NCBI GenBank assembly: GCA_025531455.1 | Contig: JAMYHL010000018.1 | Coordinates: 496,001 to 560,000, forward strand | DNA: 64,000 bases | Direction: 5' to 3' | From: Apiotrichum sp. Y4204 | Taxonomy: Eukaryota; Basidiomycota; Tremellomycetes; Trichosporonales; Trichosporonaceae | In this document: positions 12,536 to 22,589 of the stretch, one piece after another | Position numbering within the stretch: the stretch's first letter is position 1 | Layout of the letters: each line of letters starts with the position of its first letter | The notes under the pieces: generated by a model | The model's database searches: none | What the model was told of the DNA's origin: nothing | What the model saw: the letters and a program-made list of their open reading frames with translations, nothing else | Made by a program: the position numbers and the translations under genes

Positions 12536-12920
12536 CGGAGCGACTCAGATGTGACTCAAGTATTTCGTAGGACAGTCATTGTTCTCGGTGGACATACATG
12601 GACCCTCACGGACTCGCACGAAAACATCCCCAGTGTACGAAGAACCCGCATAGTTGTCGCTGTGACCATCTCGACCCGCACCATCTCCTGCATCCTGCCC
12701 TCATACATGCTCTGCTTGCCATTGTTGACGGAGACCTCATACAACACCCCACCCCCAAAATCCCACGGCCACGGCCCCCACCCACTCACTCACCGCACCC
12801 CTTTGATTTGTCTTGTGTTCCATTCATTCATGGGTGTCTTGATGCATTTGTTGGAGAGTGCACGAGGAGCATAGAAGCAACGATAGCACGACAAGTGATG
12901 AAAATGCATGAATCGTCTCT
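12536..12920. other. Convergent intergenic spacer
   Basis: Spacer of 385 bp between the stop of the 7992 gene (+) and the stop of the ADC lyase (-). It should hold both 3' UTRs and terminators. No gene seen. Confidence 0.6.
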
Positions 12921-13801
12921 CTACGCAATCTCAGCCTCCCACACGCCACGGAGCGCATTAAACGCGATGACCCGCCCCCCATCCCTCGCAGCCTCCCACT
13001 CACGCACACTGACATCCCCTTCGATGATAACCCCCAAATCCAGCAAGTTCGCGCGCATAGCACCAGGCAAGATCGGCAGCGTCGCGCGCGGAGTGACCCA
13101 TCGCCCATCCCGCAGAATAGCAAGGTTACTCGTGACCCCCTCGAGCAGCTGCCCACGAGAATGGAGCACGACCTCGGGGTGCGTCACGTCCCCCGGACCC
13201 CGCGCGCCCGCCGCATCGTATACCTCCCGCCGCGACGTCTTGTGTTCGCGGTACGCGTGCCCGTCTGCTGGCGCGGGGCTCTCTGCTGGATCGAGGTACA
13301 TTTTCCGCGTCGGCGTGTGTTCCGCCGGTGGGAGGGGCGTGAACGGCGCTGGGGTGAGTGATTATATAATGGGGTGGGAAACATACCGATTCCAGCTGGC
13401 GCGGGGAGGACCTGTACTTCGAGCTTGTGCGGATGGAGCACGATGCGGATCTGGTATGAGTATGAAGATCTCGCTCCGCGGCAACTTACTCTCCAGTCAC
13501 CCCTTGCTTCGTCCTCGCGCGCCTGCACTGCGTCCCTAACGGCTGTCCAGAGCGTGTCGTCGCCGACCCACTCCGAATCCGCCCACGCCGCGTCGTGTGT
13601 GTGGAAGTGGTCGTGGGCGCGCCGCAGGCGCGCGACGTGGTACTTCCACAGCGGGATGTGAGATTGGGTTATCTCTGTGCGGGATGGCGAGGGGGAGGTG
13701 TACCGCCCTGTGCTGAAGAGATAGGGCACCTCTGTGAGTGACGAAGTTGATGCTGCTGATGCTGACGTTGACGCTCCTGTCGCTGACGGCGCTGCACTGG
13801 T
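12921..13801 (-). CDS. ABZ2: Aminodeoxychorismate lyase (class IV PLP enzyme), 5' end uncertain
   Basis: Exons on the minus strand: 13801..13490, 13450..13387, 13348..12921. Introns are 39 nt (GTAAGT...CCAG) and 38 nt (GTATGT...CCAG). The product (at least 267 residues) matches fold-type IV PLP enzymes of the PabC/Abz2 group, which release p-aminobenzoate and pyruvate from 4-amino-4-deoxychorismate in folate synthesis. Evidence: LFSTGRYTS and PLWKYHVARLRRA near the N-terminus; HKTSRREVYDAA with the likely PLP lysine; then EGVTSNLAIL, GRWVTP, LPGAMRANLL and AFNALRGVW. No ATG is in frame in the first exon, which begins at an acceptor (GATAG) only 25 bp after the LOG stop. A possible 18-nt initial exon at 13884..13867 joins in frame via a GTACGG donor, overlapping the LOG 3' end. 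The 39-nt intron has no stop and is a multiple of three, so it could be retained. Confidence 0.8.
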
Positions 13802-13826
13802 CTATCATGTCAGATGCATCCTCTGT

Positions 13827-15259
13827 CTAGCTCGCCTTCTGCTCGTCCTCCCACTTGAATCCGTACCCCGCGCCGTTCTGCCATCAGCACACGCACACTC
13901 CCAGAAATGCTCACGGGGAAGGTCCACTCCCGGAGAGTCTTGACGGCCAGCGCCCCCCACTCGCCCGCGCGCTCGTCGGACGCATTGTCCTCGGCGGAGC
14001 CGAGGTCGACAATCTGCACGAGCTGCGCGTTCTTCTCGCTGATGAACCCGGCCTTGACGCCGTTCTCGATCATGGCCTTCATCGGCTTGTAGAAGTTTGC
14101 GACTGTTGTGAGTTTGAAGTGAGACGCCCAACTCACCATTGAGGACAATGACGGGGAGCGCGTGCATGCCGATCTGGTATTAGTTCTGGGCTCATTCTTA
14201 GGCGGATGCACATCAAGACCTCGCGCGGCGCGCTGGCCTGCCATCCGGTCGCCCACCTGGTTCCATGTGATCATCTCCATGAGCTCCTCGTACGTGCCGA
14301 ACCCGCCGGGGAGCACGACAAAGCCGCCCGTGGAGAGCTTTGCCATCTTGGACTTGCGCTGCGTGTTAGTATGAATGAGAATTTGGGCGCATGGAAGATG
14401 AGAAGGGGCTTATTTTGGATCTGTGGGCGCCACGATAGTCTGTGGCGGATGTTTCGGGTAAGACGTCTAGAAGAGGCGCAAGGATACAGGTGATCGGTTC
14501 CTCGAAGGAACATTGGTACGCAAGACGCGTCCAAACATCAAAAGTCACCAACGATGCAATCAAAGCTGCACAAGCAGCACGACGACGCTCAAGGCTCCGC
14601 GGCCTGTGACCCGTAGTATCCCCCCTCTCACCACCCCCACCCCTCGGCTGTGCCGCGGTATTTCCGTTTCCGACGCCACCCACCTCGTGCATGCTACCAA
14701 CGACCTCCATTGTGAGGCGGCCATCGCAGTCGACCGGGAGAAGGTCCGAGCCCTTGCCCTCGGCGCTGACGGCATGGGAGCCTGGCACGGGAGAGGACGT
14801 GCGCGACCCCGGGCGCGCGGTGACCTCGGAGGCTCGCGTGACGAGCGCCTTGGGGAGCACGCCGTGAACGTATCCACCAGCCTCGAGGGTGGACTGCGAG
14901 ACGACGCCTGTGGTCAGAGTCAGCGCGGGCTTGGTAGCGAGTCGCGGCGAAAAGTGGATCAAAGGTGTCGTTTGTACTTGCGCCTCCAGGCACATCGCGC
15001 TTCGCCCCGCCATTCAACGTACCCATGATGCCGCGACGGCCGCCGCCGTACACGACAGGAATGTCCGCGGCGGCGAGCGCCTGGCCGAGCGCCTCCGCCG
15101 AGGTGGTGTACACGGGGTCGTTGCCGGGCGAGGACGCGCAACTGCGGGTCAGCACGTGTGTGGCGCTAACTGCTGGCCTGCCGGCGAGGGGCGGACGTAC
15201 AAGACGCAGACGGGCTTGCCCTTTCCGTCTGGGAAAGGCGATGTGACGGATGAGGTCAT
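13827..15259 (-). CDS. LOG-family nucleoside 5'-monophosphate phosphoribohydrolase
   Basis: Seven exons on the minus strand: 15259..15201, 15141..15023, 14907..14684, 14358..14257, 14173..14137, 14102..13915, 13877..13827; 259 residues. Family signatures are VCVFCASSPGNDPVY at the N-terminus, VVYGGGRRGIMG (nucleotide-binding glycine loop), STGGFVVLPGGFGTYEELME (the PGGxGTxxE catalytic motif, complete) and a C-terminal ANFYKPM...GFI segment. Characterised LOG enzymes cleave cytokinin riboside monophosphates to free cytokinin; in fungi the physiological substrate is usually unknown. Introns run from 34 nt (14103..14136) to 325 nt (14359..14683). The start ATG gives a short MTSSVTSPFPDGKGKPVCVF lead-in typical of the family. 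The neighbour downstream on the same strand is the ADC lyase, only 25 bp from this stop. Divergent from SAR1. Confidence 0.93.
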
Positions 15260-15778
15260 GGCGGTATGTGTGGACTGAGAGTGTGGATTGTAAGAAAAGA
15301 AACACGATCCGCGACGAGGAATTGGGATCGAGCACTCCGAGACGAGACAAGTAGTGGGCCGAGAGGCGCAGATGATCCGACTCGTTCTGGCGGTCTGGCG
15401 GGGAAACTTCCGGAAATGCGGGGCTCCACTCCAGCTCCAGAAGTGCACGTCACGCCGGCGGAAGCAGAGCCACGCGAATGTGCACTTTCCCACGGATGTT
15501 CTGCTCCACGCTGGCATCCGTCGCGTGGGAGCTGTGCGGGCCCAGCCCGCTGTGCTGCTGCCTGCCCGGCGCGGGGGCCGGTCGTCATCTCCGTGTGTGC
15601 TCGTCGTGTCTGTCTCGTCACTGTGAACGGGCAATCCAAGCCACCACGCCATCCATCCCATCTCTCTCTTTTCTCTCTCACTTTTTTTCTTTCGCTCCTA
15701 AAAAAACACTACCTATCTCGACACGAGCGCGCGCGCAACAACTACCCCGATCTTGATCCCCCAGAGTTCGATTTTACA
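15260..15778. promoter_or_regulatory. Divergent promoter region LOG / SAR1
   Basis: A 519-bp region between two divergent starts. On the SAR1 side there is a C/T-rich stretch (15658-15700, TCTCTCTTTTCTCTCTC followed by TTTTTTTCTTTC) and an A7 run just before the SAR1 leader. The regulatory role is inferred from position only. Confidence 0.5.
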
Positions 15779-17171
15779 ATGTTTATTCTCGTGCGTTTTG
15801 CCCGAAATCGAGTACCGCGCGGGAAGTGGACCGGGAGAGAGGGAAGACGAAGCAACGCGTCGGAGTCGGAGCTTTTCGGCGGCCTGTAGGGGCTTTTTTG
15901 CCGCTTTGTCGCAGTCGTTTTGAGGGTTGTTGTCCGCGTCGGGCTGTTCTCAATGGTCAGACATGAGGCGACATGACTCGAGATCCCTGGACACGAGTTT
16001 GTTGCTTCTTGGGTGGCCACTCGATTCGCAGCCGTCGACAACCCCACCAGACAAAGGCCATCATCGTGACTGCCTTGTACTGTCTTTGGCCCTTCTCTCC
16101 CCTTCTCTCCTCGTGGAGCACGGATTGGCATGCAGTGCAAGATAACTGACGTGCACAGAACTGGTTCTGGGATGTGCTTGCCCAGCTCGGTGAGTCATAT
16201 GCTGCAGTTGCCACATGCCGTTTGATCTCAACTGACGCGTCACAGGCCTTATGAACAAGAGTGCGTCCACGTCATGATACACACTACACTTGACACAGCA
16301 TTTCGCGCACATACTCACATTCAGACGCTAAGCTCTTGTTCCTCGGTCTCGACAACGCAGGCAAGACTGTGAGCTGCTCCTCTCTTTGCTAGCTCTCTAA
16401 CGTCTCAGACCCTCCTCCACATGCTCAAGAACGACCGCCTTGCCACTCTCCAGCCCACGCTCCACCCGACCTCGGAGGAGCTCGCGATCGGCAACGTCCG
16501 CTTCACGACCTACGACCTCGGTGGACATTTGCAGGCGCGTCGTCTCTGGCGTGACTACTTCCCCGAGGTCGACGGCATCGTCTTCCTCGTCGACTCGACC
16601 GACACTGAGCGTTTCGCTGAGAGCAAGGCGGAACTTGACTCGCTGCGTGAGTGCATGATTGGGCGGGTGCGGTGGTTGCTGCTGGACGTGAGGTGATGCT
16701 GTCCTGTCGCGCAGCTGGACAGATCCGCATATCTGCGCGTCATCTGGCTTCTCTTCATGACGCGCTCATCGCCCGTGTGACATTCTTGCGAGCTTGCCGT
16801 TATGATGCCGAGCTCGGCTGCACATTTCCCGCGCCAGGTTTCACTCACTAACACCAGTCTCCATCGAGGCCCTCGCCAACGTCCCCTTCCTCATCTTCGG
16901 CAACAAGATCGACGCCAGCGGCGCCGTCTCCGAGGAGGAGCTCCGCCACGCGCTCGGCCTCTACCAGACCACCGGCAAGGTGGGTGTTCTTTTTGTGGCG
17001 TATACTAACATCCCAGGGCAAGGTTCCTCTCCGCGACATCCGCCCCATCGAGGTCTTCATGTGCTCGGTCGTCTACCGCCAGGGCTACGGCGAGGGCTTT
17101 CGCTGGCTCAGCCAATACGTACGTCCAGCTAATACATCTGTGACGCATTGAGCTGACACACACAGATTTAA
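15779..17171 (+). CDS. SAR1: Sar1 small GTPase (COPII coat initiation)
   Basis: Eight exons: 15779..15790, 16159..16189, 16246..16260, 16325..16368, 16409..16646, 16858..16979, 17017..17118, 17166..17171; 189 residues, the usual Sar1 length. It recruits Sec23/24 to ER exit sites when GTP-bound. Visible motifs: amphipathic N-terminus [15 protein letters not shown] (membrane insertion), P-loop GLDNAGKT, switch I around [11 protein letters not shown], Sar1-specific DLGGH, NKID base-recognition motif and C-terminal [10 protein letters not shown]. Exon 3 is only 15 nt and the last coding exon only six nt (Ile plus stop); both are forced by frame and by near-perfect family conservation. The first intron (368 nt) is much longer than most others. 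Essential secretory gene; the neighbours are functionally unrelated. Confidence 0.96.
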
Positions 17172-17503
17172 ATGCCATTAGGTGCTAGAGACGGCGCCGT
17201 GTCGCTCTCATGATCTCGTGCGAGTAGATGTTGTCGCCGTTTAATTTCCCTCTCCCTTTCCCCCCTTTGCCTCCTATGCATCCGATCACAATGTATGCTG
17301 CATCGGACGGACAGACGTGATGTAGAATGTGCATGTTGTGGAAATACGGCCAAGGAATGATACGATTACACCTCTGGCCAACATTTTCTCTGCCTCTCTC
17401 CTAACCTCTATCTCTCCGTATCACTGTTCATGATCTAGCGCACAGACCTGCTCAGGACCAGGAACAATAAGGCCCAGCGGTCCAGCCTGACGCCAGTGGC
17501 GCC
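17172..17503. other. Convergent spacer SAR1 / ELYS-domain gene
   Basis: A 332-bp spacer between two convergent stops, presumably both 3' UTRs. A CT-rich run (17246-17275) is present. No gene seen. Confidence 0.6.
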
Positions 17504-19780
17504 TCACTCCTTGGCCTTGCGCGAGCGTGTCGCACGCGGCGTGGCACTCGTCTGGCGCGTGCGCCGCATCCGTGTCGGCGACGCTGCAGAGGACGCAATG
17601 CTGGGCGTCGGGCTCCCCCGCTCGCTCGCAGCAGCGGCACGTCGCGTCCGCGCCGCAACGGGCGCAACCTCGTCCGCCTCGCTGATCGCCTCACTCATGG
17701 CCCGCGTCGTCCGCCGCGTCGCCGTTGCCTTACTCTTTGCGCGCTTCGGCTCAGGCGCCGGCTCAGGCTCTCCAAGCGACGCCTTGGCCGCGTTCCGCCG
17801 CGTAGACGCCGTAAAGCTGCCCGGGATTGGGGGCTCGTCGTCCGCCTCGGCAGCCTCGGCGGTCGATGCGCGGGTTACGCGGGTGGCGCGTTTCGGCGGG
17901 TCCTCGGACACTGGCGGGGCGATGGTGCGGCGCGACCGGCGCGCAGGCTTCGGCGACGGGGCAGGGGCAGGGGCGTCCTCGGGGATTGGGGGCTCGGACG
18001 GCGCGCGGATAAGTGCCTCCTCGTCGTCCTCCACGCGACGGCGGGAAGAGCGCCGTGTCGTCTCCTCCTTTTTCGGGGCGGGTTCCGGTGCCGGTGCGGC
18101 GGCCTTCTTTGTCTTACGGGGCGTGTCGTCAATGACCTTCTTCGGCTTGCGGGGCGCTGGCTTGGCGGCGGACGCAGGGGCGCGAAACGGCGACGCGTGT
18201 ACTGTGCGCGGGGGAGAGGCGCGGAGCGATGCGGGAACCGCAGGCGCGGGTGCTGGGGTGGATGCGACGCGCGGCGTTGCGAGCGGCTCGGGGGAGGGCG
18301 GGGACGGCGTGCTCGTGCCCACGGCTGAGCGCGGAGGCGAGCCACTCCCTGATGCGGCTGGGCGGGGGGTAGCGATGGCCGGCGAGGCGGGGAAGCGCGG
18401 TGGGCCACCAAACGGCGATGATGGGCGGGCAGGACCCGACTGCTGGAGATTGCGGACGGCGGGCGCACGGATCGGTGTGGGGGCCGCGATGGGTGTCGAG
18501 AACGGTGCGGGCGCGTCGGGAATCTGCTTCTGTTGCGTCTTCTCCGCCTTGTCCGCCTTCTCCTTCTCCCTCTCCTTCTCCCTCTCCTTCTGCTTCTCCT
18601 CCTTCTCGCGGCGCTCCTCATCCTCTTTCTCGACTTCGACCCAGGACCCGCCCATGTCGATGTCCTCGGCATCGCCGTTCGTGAGCCTGTCGCCCAGGAG
18701 GATGCGGCGCTGTGCGGCCGGAAGGATATCGATAAACTCGCGCACCATCTCGCGCCGCCGCTGGCGGTCGGCCGCGAGCGCCGAGTCGGTACCCGCGAGC
18801 TCGCGGTCGAGTGCGAGCGTCTCCTCGTACTTTCCCGCGTGGACGAGACGGAGGGTGACGAGGTCGTGGAGAAGGGAGCGAGCGGGCGGGGAGATCTCGC
18901 GCGGCGGGTGGGCGAGGAAGGTGACGAGGTGCGCGTGCTCCTCATCAGAGAGTGCGAGGTGAAGAAGCTCACGGAGAGCGCGGGGCTGTGCCGTGTGTGC
19001 TCCCTTTCCTGCTGGGGAACGCGGGGCGCCGAGCGACCAGCACCAGACAGCCTCGCGTGCGGCGTCGCGCTCCGCCTCGGCAGGGAGCGTGCGGATGGCG
19101 TCGAATGCGGCAGCCATGCCTGCGACGCTGGTCTCCCCAAGAAGCGCGGCATCGGCCTGGATCTGGTCCGTGATCTTTCCAGCGTTGACGCGGGGCGAGA
19201 GGAACAAATGTGCGAGCGCGAGCGCGTGCGACGGCGGCGATACCTGCGTCGTGAGGGCTTCGACTATCTCGCTCGCAAAGTCCACGTCGCGGAGGCACGG
19301 ATCGCGGAGGCAGTCGACCGCCGCGTCCCAGTCCCCGTGGTCGAGGTGCCAGTATCCGTCCATGTACGTACGCCATGTACGGGGAAGGCAGCGTGCGCGC
19401 GCAAATTCGCTTGCGCGGGAGGATGCCGAGGAGGCAGCAGACGCGGATGACGCGGCGTCGTCGACCTCCATCCCGCCCTCGTTCTCCGGGGCGGCGGCGT
19501 CCGCATCGCGAGCGAGATAGTACACGAAGCAGTCGCGCTTCAGCCTGTCGACGTCGGATTCAAGAATGGCGCCAAGGAGGCGGCGCAACCCGCTCGGCGC
19601 GGAGGGCGGGTAGAGCGCGGGGCCGTCGATGCCTGCAAAGGCGAGGAGGCGGTCGATGAATAGCTGGCCGCCGAGCGCGGTGCGGCGCTTCCGGATGGCC
19701 TTCTCGGAGACGCGGCCGCCTGACCAGGGCAGATTCGCAAGTTCAAAGGGGCGCAGGAGGACTGCGGGGATGTCGGCCAT
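17504..19780 (-). CDS. ELYS-domain nuclear pore assembly protein
   Basis: A single uninterrupted 758-residue frame from ATG 19780 to the stop at 17504. Residues about 25-300 match the fungal ELYS-like alpha-solenoid: GGQLFIDRLLAFAGI, LPRTWRTYMDGYWHLDHGDW, DAAVDCLRDPCL, then helices ending near ILLGDRL. Animal ELYS/MEL-28 recruits the Y-complex to chromatin for nuclear pore assembly; fungal proteins keep only this helical domain and are tied to the Nup107-160 complex. After it come a charged coiled-coil tract of EKEREKEK type (about residues 385-420) and a long disordered tail rich in Pro, Ala, Arg and Lys, with basic patches such as RRSSRRR and ARRSRR that could bind DNA. It shares a 338-bp divergent region with the CCDC25 homologue. 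The GC-rich tail produces long open frames on the other strand; these are shadows. Confidence 0.83.
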   Translation of the reverse strand: MADIPAVLLRPFELANLPWSGGRVSEKAIRKRRTALGGQLFIDRLLAFAGIDGPALYPPSAPSGLRRLLGAILESDVDRLKRDCFVYYLARDADAAAPENEGGMEVDDAASSASAASSASSRASEFARARCLPRTWRTYMDGYWHLDHGDWDAAVDCLRDPCLRDVDFASEIVEALTTQVSPPSHALALAHLFLSPRVNAGKITDQIQADAALLGETSVAGMAAAFDAIRTLPAEAERDAAREAVWCWSLGAPRSPAGKGAHTAQPRALRELLHLALSDEEHAHLVTFLAHPPREISPPARSLLHDLVTLRLVHAGKYEETLALDRELAGTDSALAADRQRRREMVREFIDILPAAQRRILLGDRLTNGDAEDIDMGGSWVEVEKEDEERREKEEKQKEREKEREKEKADKAEKTQQKQIPDAPAPFSTPIAAPTPIRAPAVRNLQQSGPARPSSPFGGPPRFPASPAIATPRPAASGSGSPPRSAVGTSTPSPPSPEPLATPRVASTPAPAPAVPASLRASPPRTVHASPFRAPASAAKPAPRKPKKVIDDTPRKTKKAAAPAPEPAPKKEETTRRSSRRRVEDDEEALIRAPSEPPIPEDAPAPAPSPKPARRSRRTIAPPVSEDPPKRATRVTRASTAEAAEADDEPPIPGSFTASTRRNAAKASLGEPEPAPEPKRAKSKATATRRTTRAMSEAISEADEVAPVAARTRRAAAASERGSPTPSIASSAASPTRMRRTRQTSATPRATRSRKAKE

Positions 19781-20118
19781 CGCGGTGCTGGATGTCGACG
19801 TTGAGGATGGTGTTTATGATGATGATGGTGAGTGGAGTTGCATGCCCAAAGTGTCATTGTTGTTCAGAAATCAGCAACGCTCAAGCCAGGAACACACCGC
19901 CACAAGCACGGGGACAAGACGGAGATATCGCTACGGTGAGCGTGCGAGACGTGGGGCCCCAACAAAAAGTGGAGGTACCAGCTGACCACGCGACGGCGAT
20001 CTCTTAAGAGCTCACAAGAGCTTGATAAAAACAAGCCGCAGGTCCTCGGCATCGCCGCATCGAGCATCATGCAACTTTACCATCTTCAATCCCGAATCGC
20101 AACTGACAGCGCACTAAC
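19781..20118. promoter_or_regulatory. Divergent promoter region ELYS-domain gene / CCDC25 homologue
   Basis: A 338-bp region between two divergent start codons; it must carry both promoters. A GATGATGATG-like run near 19816 is the only simple motif noticed. No specific factor site is claimed. Confidence 0.5.
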
Positions 20119-22589
20119 ATGGTCCTCTTCTTCACCTCTAACGGTTAGGCTTTGCGAGCTCCGCGCTAACCCCGCAGCGGTTTCGCCGCCCGTGACGATC
20201 TACATGTGAGCTGACCCGCAAACCTCACGCTGACCCCAGGGGACGCGACAAGGTCGAGAGTGGGTATGGCCGTGGCTGGCGACTGGGCACAATTTTTGAC
20301 ACAGCCCACAGATGAGGAGCTGCTCAAGTACGGCCTGCCGACGGACGTGTGGTTCCACGTCGAGTACGTATCGCTCCGTCCCTCCGACGCTCCGTCTCGG
20401 ACGACGCATGTAATCACTCTGACTTTGCAGCAAGCTCTCATCGGCACACGTGTACCTCCGCCAAAGCGAGGGAGAGCCGCACGGCGCGTGGGATGCTCTC
20501 CCGGCTGCGCTCGTCAACGACGCAGCGCAGCTGGTCAAGGCCAACAGTATCGAGGGTATGTATGCTTGCAACTGTAGAGTTGGGCGTCCTCTGTGATGCT
20601 TTTCTCGAGCTGGAAGAAACTGACATCAGGCAACAAGAAGGACAACGTTACTGTATGTCGGGCTGCGACGTTGCTGACCAAAGATCATCTATACGCCATT
20701 CACGAATCTCAAAGTATGCGCTGAGGAACTGACCGCGCGCGAGCTCGACTAACAGCTAGAAAACGGGAGATATGGCGGTCGGACAGGTGTCGTTCCACTC
20801 TGACAAGAAAGTCAAAAGGGGTGAGTGATGTAGCGGATAGGTGGATTTCGATGGACGGCGGCGCGGGATGAGACCGTCCGGCTGCATTGCACGCTTTGTT
20901 TGTTCTTCCGGGTGTCCAGTGCGCCAGCGCCGAGTGCCAGCAGTCCTTGCAGGTTTGGGCTTTGCAGTCTGCAGCAATTTCGTCTGGTAACGAGGTCTTT
21001 TGCAACAAGGTGGTGAAAGGAGGAGAAGTCAAAGAGAACAGTGATGGTGCGTGGACGCGATGGGTCCCACAGTTTGTGGCTCACTGTTGTGATCCCGCTG
21101 TGATGGCCCCACTGTTGTGTCTTCTTTTCCCGCACAAATTCTGTTCTATAAAGAACATTGCTCCGTCGTGAAATTCGGCTGGCGATGGGTTGTGTTTCAC
21201 CCTTTCTCCGAACCTTCCTTTGAACCTTCCTTTGAACGTTCCTCCGAACTGCACGAACTGCCGTACTTTGCTCTTCCATCTTCAAAGCTGGTCGTCGCAA
21301 TGTCCCCTAGACACATATTCGGTGGATCCGTCTAGTTTCTGCAGAAACGCGTAACGGAATGTTACGCAAGTAATTTCATGACCGTGTGCAGGGACAACTC
21401 GATCCCCTCACCAGCTGACCCCTTCTTGTCTCCTCCTGACCCGGCCCCAGAGACTCACACGCAGTAAAAATCCCTACACGCGACAATGCCATCGTCAACC
21501 GCCTGAACAAGTCAAAAGTCGAGCGCGAGGTCGACCACGAGGCTGAGCGGCAGGAACGTCTCCGCGCCGAAGGCCGCAAGAAGAAGAATGCGGCGATTGA
21601 AAATGTGAGTCAAATCCCGGTTCGTGATAGTCTCCCCTGCCCGTTCTGCTCTTGTTCTCCCCGGGGTTGGTTTGATTTTTAATGAAGTGCGTGGCGATGT
21701 GTGTGGTTGGTGTAAACCAAAAACAACGCAAACCCGCAAGCTAGCACGGCACACCACAATCCAGACTCGTGGTACGGTTCCAGCAGCGGACGTCACATGG
21801 GTTCTACAATTCCTGAGATTGAGACCTCTCATCCACCTCCCTCTCCACATTTCACCCTCCGCCTGCACCAATCAGCCGCCGAAATATTAGCCGCGGCTGT
21901 TATCTCGGCCCTCTCGTTAGCGTTACGGCTGCATTCAGCCTCCGCCCATCCCCGGCCAGCACACCCGCGAGCCGCTGTGGGCCGAGCTCGCGGGCCGAGT
22001 CTGAGCCTGAGGATAACGAGGGTCACGGCGATGCTGACCTGTGGGATGTGGTGTCGCCTGGCGGTTCACACGCCCGTGATCCCATCGTTCCCTGCCGGGC
22101 CCTGTGTCGTTCTCCATCCGAGACATATCGTTATTGTGCATTCAGTCCCTGGCCCACACATTGTACTTCCTGCAGTGTTTGGTTGCCAGCCCCTTTCTCC
22201 GCCCGGAGCTCGTGATGCCGATGTGGACATCGTGGAGCTGAGTGGTGGCAGAGGTCTGTTGGCCGCCTGTGCGGGCAAGCTGGCGATCACATCTGCCAGC
22301 AAATGGGGTGTACAGAGTGAAAACATCATCCAATTCAACAGCCCACGTAGCGGCCGCGCCTAGAAATTTTGAGGGATCCGTGGCCAGATTCCACTTTTCA
22401 CCTTGATGACCGCCACGTTGTTAGCTGTTTATCCGTCACCTTTCTTCCCGCTTACACCAGCAACGCATTGTGGACGAGCAGAAGGCAAAGTGGGCAGAGG
22501 AGAAGGCGCAGCGCTCGTACGACGGCATGTTCACAGAGGACGCGATTGGCGCCGCCAAGGATGACTGGAGCGACGACGACTTCATGTGA
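20119..22589 (+). CDS. CCDC25 / NFACT-R (DUF814) domain protein
   Basis: Ten exons: 20119..20143, 20178..20205, 20240..20259, 20312..20363, 20431..20555, 20630..20652, 20684..20713, 20760..20820, 21465..21604, 22461..22589; 210 residues, close to the size of human CCDC25. The alignment is collinear from the start (MVLFFTSN...VTIYMGRDKVENEELLKYGLP) through DVWFHVDKLSSAHVYLR, LVKANSIEGNKKDNV, IYTPFTNLKKTGDMAVGQVSFH, VNRLNKSKVER, a charged coiled coil, and the acidic C-terminus DDWSDDDFM. Human CCDC25 is described as a membrane DNA sensor; the fungal role is not known, and the fold is shared with the NFACT-R domain of ribosome-quality-control factors. Introns 1-7 are 31-74 nt (the shortest, 20653..20683, is 31 nt), but the last two are 644 and 856 nt. 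Confidence 0.93.
21210..21245 (+). repeat. 3 x 12-bp repeat in CCDC25 intron 8
   Basis: Three consecutive 12-bp units of the type GAACCTTCCTTT, the third diverged to GAACGTTCCTCC. Located inside the 644-nt intron. Confidence 0.8.

Noticed and set aside
17496..18962. 488-codon open frame on the + strand
   Set aside because: It runs antisense to the disordered GC-rich tail of the ELYS-domain gene. Its Arg/Ala/Ser composition mirrors codon bias of the true gene, and it has no domain.
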